Shown here: positions 25,933 to 35,555 of the stretch, one piece after another
Layout of the letters: each line of letters starts with the position of its first letter
Position numbering within the stretch: position 1 is the stretch's first letter
Source of the DNA: Verrucomicrobium sp.
GTDB lineage: Bacteria > Verrucomicrobiota > Verrucomicrobiia > Limisphaerales > UBA9464
DNA length: 35,728 bases
Direction: 5' to 3'
Assembly: GCA_021298285.1 (NCBI GenBank)
Contig: JAJTFN010000022.1
Location: 1 to 35,728 of the forward strand
Notes under the pieces: generated by a model
What the model was told of the DNA's origin: nothing
The model's database searches: none
What the model saw: only the letters and a program-made list of their open reading frames with translations
Program-made: the position numbers and the translations under genes

Positions 25933-26931
25933 ATGGCGATCCCGAAGGCCCAACGCTGGTTGCTCGTCGCCCTGGTGCTCTCGGGGGCCGCTTCGGCCGT
26001 TTCGGGATCCATCGACCCCTACTTCCTCGACGTGGTGATGGGCGTCGGCGTCGGCGTCGTGCTGGCCTCCAGCCTCAACCTGATCAACGGATTCACCGGG
26101 CAGTTCTCGCTGGGGCACGCCGGTTTCATGGCCGTGGGAGCCTACACCTCGGCCATGCTGTCGACGGTGGTGGCCCCGCGGATGGGCTGGGGCGCGGGCG
26201 CGTTGCAGTGGGTGTTCTTTCCCGCCAGCCTGGTCGCCGGCGGACTGGTCGCCGCACTGGCCGGCCTCGCCGTCGGGGCGCCGTCGCTCCGGCTCAAGGG
26301 CGACTACCTGGCCATCGTGACGCTGGGCTTCGGCGAGATCATCCGGGTGGTCCTCCAGAATGTCGATGCGGTCGGCGGTGCCCGCGGGCTCACCGGCGTC
26401 CCCACCCACACCAACCTGCTGTGGACCTTCGGCACGGCCTCGCTGACGGTCTACACGGTGTGGGCCCTGCTCGAGTCCACCCGCGGGCGCGGCTTCCTCG
26501 CCGTGGCCGACGACGAGGTCGCCGCCGAGGCCATGGGGCTCGACACGACGCGCTACAAGATCACGGCCTTCGGCATCGGATCGTTCTTCGCCGGGGTGGC
26601 CGGCGGCCTGTACGCGCACCTCAAGGGATACCTCAACCCGGGCGGCTTCTCCTTCGAAAAGAGCATCGAGATCGTGGTCATGGTCATCCTCGGCGGCATG
26701 GGGCGTCACGCCGGCGTGGTCTTCGCGGCCATCCTGCTGACCTTGCTGCCGGAGGGTCTGCGGGAGCTCGGCAGCCGCTCGATCCCCAACCCCTTCGGCG
26801 GCCCGGCCTGGTCGCTCGACTGGATCAAGGACGCGCGGATGATCCTCTATTCGCTGCTGCTCATCCTGCTGATGCTCCTGCGTCCCGAGGGGCTCTTCCA
26901 CCGGCGCCAACCCCGGAGGCCGTCGTCATGA
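25933..26931 (+). CDS. livM: Branched-chain amino acid-type ABC transporter permease LivM
   Basis: A 332-residue inner-membrane permease. Conserved LivM segments are LNLINGFTGQFSLGHAGFMAVGAY, LKGDYLAIVTLGFGEIIR and the coupling region with ADDEVAAEAMGLD before ITAFGIGSFFAGVAGGLYAH. It pairs with LivH. A GGAG/AAGG-like site at 25918-25925 overlaps the livH end and precedes ATG 25933 by 7-11 bases, so translation follows on directly. Its stop overlaps the livG start by four bases (ATGA). The hydrophobic C-terminal helix (YSLLLILLMLLRPEG) is typical of the family. Confidence 0.93.
   Translation: MAIPKAQRWLLVALVLSGAASAVSGSIDPYFLDVVMGVGVGVVLASSLNLINGFTGQFSLGHAGFMAVGAYTSAMLSTVVAPRMGWGAGALQWVFFPASLVAGGLVAALAGLAVGAPSLRLKGDYLAIVTLGFGEIIRVVLQNVDAVGGARGLTGVPTHTNLLWTFGTASLTVYTVWALLESTRGRGFLAVADDEVAAEAMGLDTTRYKITAFGIGSFFAGVAGGLYAHLKGYLNPGGFSFEKSIEIVVMVILGGMGRHAGVVFAAILLTLLPEGLRELGSRSIPNPFGGPAWSLDWIKDARMILYSLLLILLMLLRPEGLFHRRQPRRPSS
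26915..26919 (+). promoter_or_regulatory. Ribosome binding site GGAGG for livG
   Basis: GGAGG lies inside the end of livM, eight bases before ATG 26928. It is the best Shine-Dalgarno site seen in this window and sets the livG start. Confidence 0.75.
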
Positions 26932-27698
26932 GCGCGTCAGCCTCGCTGTTGCAGCTCACGGGAGTCACCATCCGCTTCGGCGGGTTGACGGCCGTGTCAT
27001 CGGTGACGGCCGACGTCCGGGAGGGCGAGCTGGCCGGGCTCATCGGTCCCAATGGCGCGGGCAAGACCACGCTCTTCAACCTCATCACGGGCGTCTACCA
27101 GCCGACCGACGGCCGGATCGACTTCGCCGGGTCGGGCACCGCCGGCCGGAGGCCCTTCCACCTGACCGGCCTGGGCATCGCCCGGACCTTCCAGAACATC
27201 CGGCTCTTCCCGAGCCTCTCGGTGGCCGAGAACGTCCGGGTGGCCTTCCACCGGCACCTGCGGCATCGCGCCTGGCACTCGATCCTGCGCGGGCGGGCCT
27301 TCCTGGCGGAGGAGGCCGAGCTGGCCGAGCGTGCCCTCGAGCTGCTGGGCATCTTCAACCTCGAGCGCTTCCGGGACGCCCCGGCCCGGAGCCTGTCCTA
27401 CGGCGACCAGCGCCGGCTGGAGATCGTCCGCGCCCTGGCCACCCGGCCCAGGCTGCTGCTCCTCGACGAGCCGGCCGCCGGCATGAACCCCTCCGAGAAG
27501 GACGAGCTGATGCGCCTGATCCGCTTCGTGCGCGACCGCTTCGGCCTGGCGGTTCTGCTGGTCGAGCACGACATGAAGGTCGTCATGGGCATCTGCGAGC
27601 GGATCCATGTGCTCGAGTACGGCCGGAAGATCGCCGAGGGATCGCCCGCCGAGATCCGCGCCGATCCGAAGGTGATCGCCGCCTACCTTGGGGACTGA
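26928..27698 (+). CDS. livG: ABC transporter ATP-binding protein LivG
   Basis: A 256-residue ATPase. Walker A is GPNGAGKTT at about 40-48, the Q-loop follows in ARTFQNIRLF, the signature is LSYGDQRRLEI, Walker B is LLLLDEP and the switch histidine is in LLVEHD. The order and C-terminal extension (EYGRKIAEGSPAEI) are those of LivG. It powers transport together with LivF at the cytoplasmic face of LivHM. Translation is coupled to livM by a four-base overlap and a GGAGG. Confidence 0.95.
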   Translation: MSASASLLQLTGVTIRFGGLTAVSSVTADVREGELAGLIGPNGAGKTTLFNLITGVYQPTDGRIDFAGSGTAGRRPFHLTGLGIARTFQNIRLFPSLSVAENVRVAFHRHLRHRAWHSILRGRAFLAEEAELAERALELLGIFNLERFRDAPARSLSYGDQRRLEIVRALATRPRLLLLDEPAAGMNPSEKDELMRLIRFVRDRFGLAVLLVEHDMKVVMGICERIHVLEYGRKIAEGSPAEIRADPKVIAAYLGD

Positions 27699-27725
27699 CC
27701 CCGCAACCCCCGACCCGCCGCCGCC

Positions 27726-28433
<708 letters not shown>

Positions 28434-28460
28434 GCCCGAAGGTCAAGGGGTCCATGCCGG

Positions 28461-28490
28461 TTGGCTGGGCAAAAAGATTATAAATGTAAA
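28461..28490 (+). promoter_or_regulatory. Possible promoter in an AT-rich patch before the sugar dehydrogenase gene
   Basis: TTGGCT at 28461-28466 and TGTAAA at 28485-28490 are 18 bases apart. An alternative -10, TATAAA at 28479-28484, has no good -35. The patch at 28471-28500 has 24 A or T in 30 bases, in contrast to its surroundings. Confidence 0.35.
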
Positions 28491-28535
28491 CAAACTGGAA
28501 ACCTGCGCCTTCCGCACGACGTCCGACCGGATCGC

Positions 28536-31199
28536 ATGGTGCGTCTGCGGAAGTTCATCCCCCCGGCCCTTCATCGGTGTCTGCTGTGGTCCGCACTCTG
28601 CGGGCTGGTGGCGGCACCGATCTGCCATGGCTTGGAACGGCAACCCTGGGATGGTGGTGCGATCCCGTTGGAACCCGCCGCCGGACCGTGGGTGCTGGAG
28701 GAGGCCTTTCCCGCGTTGGGCTACATGCCCGCCATCGTCGGCTTCGCGGTGCCGCCGGGTCAGACGCGGCGGATCGTGCTTCTGGGCATGGGTGGGGTGG
28801 CCCACGAGGTGAGTCTGGGCAGTGGGGGCGCCGGAGGTGGCCCGGTCACCAACCGTGTGTTCCTCGACCTGTCGCAACGGGTGTTCTTTGAGCAGGAGGC
28901 GGGCCTGCTGGGCATGGCGTTCCACCCGGGGTTCCAGACCAACGGCTGGGTCTTCGCCTACTGGTCCTCGACCGGGCGGCCCGGGGACCCGAGCCCTTCC
29001 TTCAACCGGCTTTCCCGCTTCACGGTGCCGCCGGGCGGGGACGGGTTACCGGACCCCGCGTCCGAGACGGTGCTCTTCCACCAGCCCGATCCGGGGCCCA
29101 ACCACAACGGAGGCTGCCTCGCCTTCGGTCCGGACGGCTGCCTGTATCTGTCGGTCGGGGATGGCAGCCTCTGGGAGAACCGGGTCACCCAGCGCCTCGA
29201 TGCCGGTTTCTTCGGGGGCATCCTGCGGCTCGATGTCGACCGCAAGCCCGGCAATCTCCCGCCCAACCCCGGGTTCGGGGTCAACCCGGAGGCCTATTCC
29301 ATCCCGGCCGACAATCCCTTCGTCGGGATCACCCGGTACGAAGTCGGGGGGAGGGTCGTCTGGGACGGGTCGAACCCGTCGGCCCTGCGCACCGAGTTCT
29401 TCGCGCTGGGTCTGCGCAATCCCTGGCAGTTCAGCTTCGACCCGCTCACCGGCGAGCTTTGGTGCAACGACGTCGGCTTCGGCTCGCGGGAGGAGATCAA
29501 CCGGATCCGTCCCGGCGGGAACTACGGATGGCCCGCGTGGGAGGGCACGATGCCGACGACCGATCCGCCCGTCGCGGGCATGTCGTTGCCCGAGTTCGAG
29601 TACACCCACCTCTCCGGCAGGACGGCGATCACGGCCAGCCGGTTCCATCGCGGCACGCGCTACCCCTCGCTCGACGGGACCTACCTCTTCGCCGACTGGT
29701 CGGGGGACATCGGCGTGCTCCGTCCCGGCTTGCCGGGGGAACCGGAGGTCGAGTGGATCGCCAACCTTCCCGGGGTGATCGCCTTTGGCACCGACCCTCG
29801 GGACGGCTCGTTGCTGCTGACCACGGGCTTCGGGCGCATCCACCGACTGGTCCACCGTCCGGTCACCGACCGCCGGCCGTGGCCCCGCCGCTTGTCCGAG
29901 ACCGGGCTCTTCTCCGATCTCCGGGCACTGGTCCCGAGGCCGGGGTTGATCCCCTACGACATCAACGCGCCCTTCTGGTCCGACCATGCGATCAAGCGGC
30001 GCTGGTTCGCCCTTCCCGGGGACGACGCGTTCATGACCTTCGCCCGGGACGAGCCGTGGACGTTTCCGAAGGGGACGGTCTGGGTGAAGCACTTCGACCG
30101 GCCCTATTTCCGGCCCGCCACGATGCTCCTGCGCACGGAGACCCGGATCCTGGTCCGGACGGAGGACGGCGTCTCCGGCGCGACCTACCGCTGGAACGAC
30201 GAGGGGACCGACGCCGAACTGGTCCCGCCCGAGGGGGCCAACGCCACCTTCCATGCCTGGACACCTGCCGAATTGACCACGCAGTCCTGGCGGTTTCCGT
30301 CCCGGGGCGAATGCCTTTCCTGCCACACCCGGGCGGTCGGCGGGCCGGCCGGATTCAACACCGCCCAGCTCAACCGGCGCACCCGCCAGGGCGTCACCAT
30401 CGTCTCCCAGCTCGATGCGTGGTCCGCCGCCGGCTGCTTCGAGGAGCCTTTGGTGCGGACCCACCAGATGCCGGCGCTGGTGTCCCCGGCCGACGAAGCC
30501 CAGGACCTGGAGAAGCGGGTGCGGGCCTACCTCGACTCGAACTGCGCGTCCTGCCACCGCCCCGGTGGCCTCACGCGCACCCCGTGGGATGCCCGCATCG
30601 GCACGGCCCTCGACCGGATGGGATTGATCGGGGTGGCCCCGTCGGCCTCGACGGTGGCCGGTGCGCGGGTGTTGGTCGATCCGGGGCATCCGGAGAATTC
30701 CGTCCTGTTCCAGCGCGTGGCCCGCCCTGGGGAGTTCCACATGCCCCCGCTGGCCACCTCCGAGATCGATGCCGCCGCGGTCGACCTGCTCCGGCGGTGG
30801 ATCCTCGAGGCGCTTCCCGCCCGGCGCGGTTACGACGCGTGGGCCGCCGGATGGCTCCCCGAACCCTGGGGTCACCTGCGCTCCCCGATCCTGGACCCGG
30901 ATGGCGACGGCCTCGACAACTTCACCGAATACCTGCTGGGGGAGGGGCCGATGACGCCCGTCCGGAGCTGGCGCCCGGAGATCGTCCGGAACGGTGTCCG
31001 CCTGGCGTTGCGTTTCGACCGGCGGGCTGGCCGTCGATTCGAGGTGCAGTGGGCCCCGGATGTCGGCCCGACGGCCCGATGGACCCGCCTCGAGGTGGAG
31101 GAGAACGACCCCCGGGCACGCCCCGTGGACGCGCAGGCGATGATCCCGTTGCCCGACGGGCCCACCCGATTCTACCGGGTCACCGTCGCCGGGGAATGA
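28536..31199 (+). CDS. Secreted PQQ-type sugar dehydrogenase fused to a diheme c module
   Basis: An 887-residue exported protein. A signal peptide of about 32 residues ends near ICHG. Residues of about 60-430 form a glucose/sorbosone dehydrogenase propeller (GLLGMAFHPGF, PNHNGGCLAFGPDG, GLRNPWQFSFDP), which in the family binds PQQ and calcium. The next part, from about 455, matches a family with SETGLF and YDINAPFWSDHAIKRRW (TIGR03806-like in my recollection). Heme c sites are CLSCH at 593-597 and CASCH at 670-674, with a likely axial M736. A Ca-binding DPDGDGLDNFTEYLLG segment begins near 787, followed by a beta-rich C-terminus. It probably oxidises a sugar or alcohol in the periplasm and passes electrons to its own hemes. 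ATG 28536 gives a proper signal peptide; an in-frame TTG at 28461 is rejected. Confidence 0.88.
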   Translation: MVRLRKFIPPALHRCLLWSALCGLVAAPICHGLERQPWDGGAIPLEPAAGPWVLEEAFPALGYMPAIVGFAVPPGQTRRIVLLGMGGVAHEVSLGSGGAGGGPVTNRVFLDLSQRVFFEQEAGLLGMAFHPGFQTNGWVFAYWSSTGRPGDPSPSFNRLSRFTVPPGGDGLPDPASETVLFHQPDPGPNHNGGCLAFGPDGCLYLSVGDGSLWENRVTQRLDAGFFGGILRLDVDRKPGNLPPNPGFGVNPEAYSIPADNPFVGITRYEVGGRVVWDGSNPSALRTEFFALGLRNPWQFSFDPLTGELWCNDVGFGSREEINRIRPGGNYGWPAWEGTMPTTDPPVAGMSLPEFEYTHLSGRTAITASRFHRGTRYPSLDGTYLFADWSGDIGVLRPGLPGEPEVEWIANLPGVIAFGTDPRDGSLLLTTGFGRIHRLVHRPVTDRRPWPRRLSETGLFSDLRALVPRPGLIPYDINAPFWSDHAIKRRWFALPGDDAFMTFARDEPWTFPKGTVWVKHFDRPYFRPATMLLRTETRILVRTEDGVSGATYRWNDEGTDAELVPPEGANATFHAWTPAELTTQSWRFPSRGECLSCHTRAVGGPAGFNTAQLNRRTRQGVTIVSQLDAWSAAGCFEEPLVRTHQMPALVSPADEAQDLEKRVRAYLDSNCASCHRPGGLTRTPWDARIGTALDRMGLIGVAPSASTVAGARVLVDPGHPENSVLFQRVARPGEFHMPPLATSEIDAAAVDLLRRWILEALPARRGYDAWAAGWLPEPWGHLRSPILDPDGDGLDNFTEYLLGEGPMTPVRSWRPEIVRNGVRLALRFDRRAGRRFEVQWAPDVGPTARWTRLEVEENDPRARPVDAQAMIPLPDGPTRFYRVTVAGE

Positions 31200-31328
31200 C
31201 CGCCCGGGTTCCGCCCGTGGACGACTCGGGGGCACCGCGGTGCCGTCGCGTGCGGTGGCGTGGTGGCGGGCCGCAATGATCCCTTGTGTTGGGCGGGAAT
31301 CCGGACAGAAGATGCCTGAAAACCTCCC

Positions 31329-32189
31329 ATGCGATTCGGAATCAACACCTTCCTGTTCACCTCCCCGTTCACCACCGACTCGGTCCGTCTGTTCCCCAAG
31401 TTCAAGAAGTGGGGCTTCGACACCCTGGAGCTGCCCATCGAGGCGCCCGAGCACATCGACCCGGCCAAGGTCCGCGCCGCCGCCGACAAGCACGGCCTGG
31501 CCATCGGCAGCCTCTGCGCCTGCATGGGCCCGGGTCGTGACTTCCGGGGCACGCCCGAGGAGCAGGCCACGGCCTCGACCTACGTGCGCACGCTCATCGA
31601 CCAGGCGGTGATCCTCGGCTGCCCCTCGATCATCGGACCGATCTACTCGGTGGTCGGACGCATCGGCGCGCACACCGACGCCGAGAAGAAGGAGCACTTC
31701 GCTCTGGTGGTGAAGAACCTCAAGCCCCTGGCCAAGTACGCCGAGTCGAAGGGCGTGACGCTGTGCATCGAGCCGCTCAACCGCTTCGAGACCGACTTCC
31801 TCAACACCTGCGACCAGGGCCTCAAGCTGGTCAAGGCCGTCGGTTCCAAGGCCGTGAAGCTGCACCTCGACACGTTCCACATGAACATCGAGGAGAAGAA
31901 CCAGGCCGCCGCCATCAAGAAGGCCGGCCCGCTGCTGGCGCATTTCCATGCCTGCGGCACCGACCGCGGCACCCCGGGCAACGACTCGCTCGACTGGAAG
32001 CCCATCGTGGCCGCCCTCAAGTCGATCAAGTATTCGGGCGACGTGGTCATCGAGAGCTTCACCACCGACGTCAAGGTCATCGCCCGCGCCGCGGCCATCT
32101 GGCGTCGCATGGAGCCCACCCGGGACGAGATCGCCGTGAAGGGCCTGCAGAACCTGCACCGCCTGTTCGGCGCCAAGAAAAAGAAGTGA
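31329..32189 (+). CDS. Ketose 3-epimerase-like TIM-barrel isomerase (D-tagatose/D-psicose 3-epimerase group)
   Basis: A 286-residue TIM barrel of the sugar-phosphate isomerase/epimerase superfamily. The metal site is intact: E148 (CIEPLNRFET), D181 (HLDTFHMN), H207 (HFHACG) and E242 (VIESF). The spacing matches D-psicose 3-epimerase of Agrobacterium (E152, D185, H211, E246 as I recall), each offset by four. R213 in TDRGTPG corresponds to the substrate-binding arginine. It should epimerise a free ketose at C3 in the cytoplasm with Mn2+ or Co2+; the true substrate is not known. The C-terminus ends in a lysine run. It lies 129 bases after the sugar dehydrogenase gene, which suits sugar metabolism. 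Confidence 0.92.
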   Translation: MRFGINTFLFTSPFTTDSVRLFPKFKKWGFDTLELPIEAPEHIDPAKVRAAADKHGLAIGSLCACMGPGRDFRGTPEEQATASTYVRTLIDQAVILGCPSIIGPIYSVVGRIGAHTDAEKKEHFALVVKNLKPLAKYAESKGVTLCIEPLNRFETDFLNTCDQGLKLVKAVGSKAVKLHLDTFHMNIEEKNQAAAIKKAGPLLAHFHACGTDRGTPGNDSLDWKPIVAALKSIKYSGDVVIESFTTDVKVIARAAAIWRRMEPTRDEIAVKGLQNLHRLFGAKKKK

Positions 32190-32325
32190 CCCGGCCCGGT
32201 CCGGACCCGGTGGGTGGGTTCTCCTCCCCCGGGCCTTCCCGGAGGCCGTTCCACCCGCCGTCGGCCTTTCCCCGCTTCGGACCCGGGCCTGTGCCCCGGG
32301 GTTGGGGCGGATCGTCGGCCCGGCC

Positions 32326-33612
32326 TCAGTCCACGTAGACCAGCAAGACGGGCGCGAGGGTCCCGATCTGGTGGTGATTCCGGATCGCCTCCACCTGCGC
32401 CTCGGTGAGGATCTGCCCGGCGGGTGCCAGCAGCATGCCTCCGGTGGTCTTGACCCCTGACGCCAGCGTCATGCCGGGGGCGAGCTCTCCGGGTGGAATC
32501 TCCCGCTCCTGCCGGGGCAGCGAGGCCTGGGGCAGCGCCCTCAGCAGGGTGCGGACGGCCTCGGGGTCGAAGCGCCAACCGCTTCCGAGCGTGACGCCCT
32601 CGACGGCCTCGGCGTGGGGCTTGGGTTGTTCGGCGTAGGCCACCGCCACGGCCAGGATGCGCGACAACCACGGGATCTCCTTGCCGGCCAGGCGGTCGGG
32701 ATAGCCCCGACCGTCGAACTGCTCGTGATGCCCGCGGATCACGCGTCCCACCGGCTGGAGGTGCGCCACGAAGTCCACGAGCTCCTCGCCGAGGACGGGG
32801 TGTTGCTCGATCTGGGCCTGTTCGGTGGGGGTGAGCTTGTCGGTCCGGTTGAGCCACTTGCGGATGAGCGCGCGCGGCGTGCCGACCAGGCCGATGTCGT
32901 GCAGCCAGGCGGCCAATTCCAGCGTCTGCCGTTCCGATTCCGGCAGCTTCAGGGTGTCGGCCATCGCCCGGCACAGTCCGAAGACCCGGCGAGCCTGCGT
33001 GCCCAGGGTCGGGTAGAACGACTGGAGCACCTTCAGGCAGAGCTGCACCGAGTGGTGCAGGTTCAGTTCGAGGGCCGAATTGAGCTCGACGAGGCGCTGT
33101 CGCTGCGCCGCCTCGGCCTCCGCGCGGGACTCCAGGGCCTTGTTGAGCGCCACGAGCTGCTCGTTCATCGCCAGCGTCGTGGCCTGGAGCACGGTGTTGC
33201 GGACGATCAGTTCATGCCGCTGGACCGCGTTGCGGACGGTCGCCAGGAGCTCCTCGCGGATCCATGGCTTGACGATGAAACGGTAGATCTCCCCCTTGTT
33301 GATCGCCTCGATGACCGTGTCCAGGCTGAGCACCGCCGTGATGAGGATGCGGGTGGCGTCCGGCTGCGCCTGCTTGGCCCGGGCGAGGAAGTCCAGGCCG
33401 GTCATCCCCGGCATCTGGTAATCGGAGATGATCACCGCGAAGGCTTCCTCGTGCAGCGCCTTCAGCGCCTCCTCGGGGGAGGCGCATGCGGTGACCCCGT
33501 AGCGCTCACGGCGCAGGGTCTCGCGCAGGGCGATCCGCACGATGTCCTCGTCGTCCACGACGAGGATCTGCTTGAGCGACGGTTCGAGGCTGGGCTTGCC
33601 GGGAAGGTTCAT
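32326..33612 (-). CDS. Response regulator with receiver and degenerate HD-GYP output domain
   Basis: A 428-residue two-domain protein. The receiver has D20/D21, phosphoacceptor D64 (SDYQMPGMTG), T92 and K115. After a coiled linker (about 145-190) comes an HD-GYP-type domain: HD at 238-239, HP at 271-272, HH at 295-296 and DGRGYP at 300-305. The family hydrolyses cyclic di-GMP. The later metal ligand, Asp in RILAVADAYDA of typical members, is V324 here (RILAVAVAYAEQ), so activity is uncertain. A C-terminal tail of about 100 residues extends past the domain. The protein is cytoplasmic. ATG 33612 overlaps the stop of the upstream kinase gene by four bases, so they form a coupled pair. Confidence 0.9.
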   Translation of the reverse strand: MNLPGKPSLEPSLKQILVVDDEDIVRIALRETLRRERYGVTACASPEEALKALHEEAFAVIISDYQMPGMTGLDFLARAKQAQPDATRILITAVLSLDTVIEAINKGEIYRFIVKPWIREELLATVRNAVQRHELIVRNTVLQATTLAMNEQLVALNKALESRAEAEAAQRQRLVELNSALELNLHHSVQLCLKVLQSFYPTLGTQARRVFGLCRAMADTLKLPESERQTLELAAWLHDIGLVGTPRALIRKWLNRTDKLTPTEQAQIEQHPVLGEELVDFVAHLQPVGRVIRGHHEQFDGRGYPDRLAGKEIPWLSRILAVAVAYAEQPKPHAEAVEGVTLGSGWRFDPEAVRTLLRALPQASLPRQEREIPPGELAPGMTLASGVKTTGGMLLAPAGQILTEAQVEAIRNHHQIGTLAPVLLVYVD

Positions 33613-35555
33613 CGGCCGGGTGGGTGGTCGAACAGGTCCTTGAGCCGTCCCTGGATCTCGGTCTCCTGAAGGTCGGAGGGCAGGGTGAGGTGCGCGTCCT
33701 TCAGCCAGTCCACGGGGATCTCGTCCTCGTTGCGGCCAATGATCTGCAGGATCGAGCGCACCGGTGGCCGTCGCTGCCGGACCTCGCGGAGAAGTCGGCC
33801 GATGCGTTCCGGGGCGTCCGCCGCCACCTGCACGAGCACGCCGTCGAACTCGTAGTCCATCGACTCGAGGGCGCCGAGCGCCTGGTCCTCGCGGTTCTCG
33901 GCGACCACGAAGAACCCGGCCCGCCGGAGCGTGTCGACCGTCGTGTCGAGCGAGCGACCCGCCGGTCCGACCACCAGGAGGGTGCGTCGTCGTCGTTCGT
34001 CGTCCTCCTGGATGCGCTCCTCCTCGGAGAAGTCGGCCTCGGGCAGCCAGATGCGGAAGGTGGTCCCCTGGCCCTCGACCGATTCGACGGAGATCGCCCC
34101 GTGGTGTTTCTCGACGAACAGGCGGGCGTTGTAGAGGCCCAGGCCGGATCCGCGGTTCACCGGCTTGGTGGTGAAGAACGGGTCGAAGATGGTCCCGAGG
34201 TGACGCTCGGGGATGCCGACCCCGTTGTCCCGGACCGCGACGCAAACGGCCGGGAGCCGCGGGAAGGCCCCCTGCAGGTGCCCGGGGCTCTGGGTCTCGG
34301 TGATCCGCTGCGTGGTGCACCACAGGTGACCATTGTGGGGCATGGCGTCCGACGCGTTCATGATGAGGTTCAGGAACACCTGTCGCAGCTCCACCGAATC
34401 GACGTAGACCGGGAGCGCCTCGGGGGTGAGCTCGGACTCGAAGCGGATGCGTCGGGGCAGGATCTTGCGGACCAGTTCGAGCAGGTCGCCCACCTGCTGG
34501 TTGAGGTCGTGGTAGCCGCATTCGCCGAGGCGGCCCTGGTGGAGGCTCAGCACCCGGCGCACCAGCGCGCTGGCCTGCAGGGCGTTGCGCTTGATGAGGC
34601 CGAGGCTCTCGTGCAACGGATCGTCCGCCCCGTCGGCGGGTTCGAGGGTCTCGGCCAGCGCGTGGATGCCGGCCAGGATGTTCCCGAAATCATGCGCCAT
34701 GCCCATCGTCAGCGTGGCCAGGGTGTCCCGCCAGGCCGTCGAGCTGAGGCGCCGCTCCGCGATGGTCTGCCGCGAGACGTCCATCCAGGTGCCCTCGAAA
34801 CCGAGCAGCAGGCCGCTCTCGGTCCGGAGGGCCTGGCGGTGCTCGAGGATGTAGGCCACGCGGCCGGTGCGGGCATGCCGGATGCGGAAATGGGTGCTCA
34901 GTCCGCCCTCGCTGCGGAGCGCGCGGCGGATGTGGCTCTGCACCTCGGCGAGGTCGCCCTCGTGGATGGCATTCCAGAACACGTCGGACCGGTGGAGGAA
35001 CTCCTGGAGTGGAACCCCGGTCAACTCCTCCAGCCGCGGGCTGGCGTAATGGAAGGACATGTCGCTGCGCTGGTTGAAGATCACCCCCGGCCAGCGCCGC
35101 ATGAGGTTGTCCACCTCCGCCTCGGCCTTGAGCAGCCGCAGCCTCAGCTGCTGGGTGGCTTCGTCGCCGGATCCGGCCTGTGGCCAGGAATCCTCCTCGA
35201 GACGCGGCAGCGGCGGCACGATGGACTCGATGTGGACGAAGAGTCCTCCCGGGGTGCGGCCCCCCGAGAGGCGCACCCATCCGTCGGGGTGGTCGGGGTG
35301 ACCCGGGAGATCCTCGGTGCGGAATTCCTGGTCCGATCCGAGCCAGGCCCCCACCGGCGCCTCCCATTCGGTGCGACGATGGGACAGGATCTCCACCCAT
35401 GGCCTGCCGACGAGGGTTTCCGGGGTTTCCCCGAGCCAGCGGGCCAGGGCGTCATTGGCCGACAGGAGCCGCCCCGCACCGTCCAGCACGGCCAATCCCC
35501 CGGTCAACCAGTCGGATCTGGGCCGGTCGGGAGGGGATTCGGTCATCGGTTCCAT
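33609..35555 (-). CDS. Cytosolic PAS histidine kinase with pseudo-receiver
   Basis: A 648-residue kinase with no membrane segments. A PAS-like domain at about 18-110 is followed by a second at about 150-265. The dimerisation domain has its phosphorylated histidine at H288 (MAHDFGN). The ATPase domain has the N box NLIMNASDAM (N400), G1 box DNGVGIP (D443), F box FDPFFTT and G2 box GSGLGL. The last 120 residues (about 524-640) have receiver fold character, but the phosphoacceptor is Q576 in DGVLVQV. It should sense a cytoplasmic signal and phosphorylate the partner regulator, whose ATG overlaps its stop codon. ATG 35555 is used; ATG 35546 is an alternative. The 173 bases upstream to the window edge show no certain promoter. 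Confidence 0.92.
   Translation of the reverse strand: MEPMTESPPDRPRSDWLTGGLAVLDGAGRLLSANDALARWLGETPETLVGRPWVEILSHRRTEWEAPVGAWLGSDQEFRTEDLPGHPDHPDGWVRLSGGRTPGGLFVHIESIVPPLPRLEEDSWPQAGSGDEATQQLRLRLLKAEAEVDNLMRRWPGVIFNQRSDMSFHYASPRLEELTGVPLQEFLHRSDVFWNAIHEGDLAEVQSHIRRALRSEGGLSTHFRIRHARTGRVAYILEHRQALRTESGLLLGFEGTWMDVSRQTIAERRLSSTAWRDTLATLTMGMAHDFGNILAGIHALAETLEPADGADDPLHESLGLIKRNALQASALVRRVLSLHQGRLGECGYHDLNQQVGDLLELVRKILPRRIRFESELTPEALPVYVDSVELRQVFLNLIMNASDAMPHNGHLWCTTQRITETQSPGHLQGAFPRLPAVCVAVRDNGVGIPERHLGTIFDPFFTTKPVNRGSGLGLYNARLFVEKHHGAISVESVEGQGTTFRIWLPEADFSEEERIQEDDERRRRTLLVVGPAGRSLDTTVDTLRRAGFFVVAENREDQALGALESMDYEFDGVLVQVAADAPERIGRLLREVRQRRPPVRSILQIIGRNEDEIPVDWLKDAHLTLPSDLQETEIQGRLKDLFDHPPGR

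Noticed and set aside
29046-32159. A 1037-codon minus-strand open frame over the sugar dehydrogenase and epimerase genes
   Set aside because: Both sense genes carry complete motifs; the antisense translation has none.
32232-32247. GGCCT/AGGCC hairpin between the epimerase and response regulator genes
   Set aside because: The stem is 5 bp with no T tract. The 136-base convergent gap shows no better terminator.
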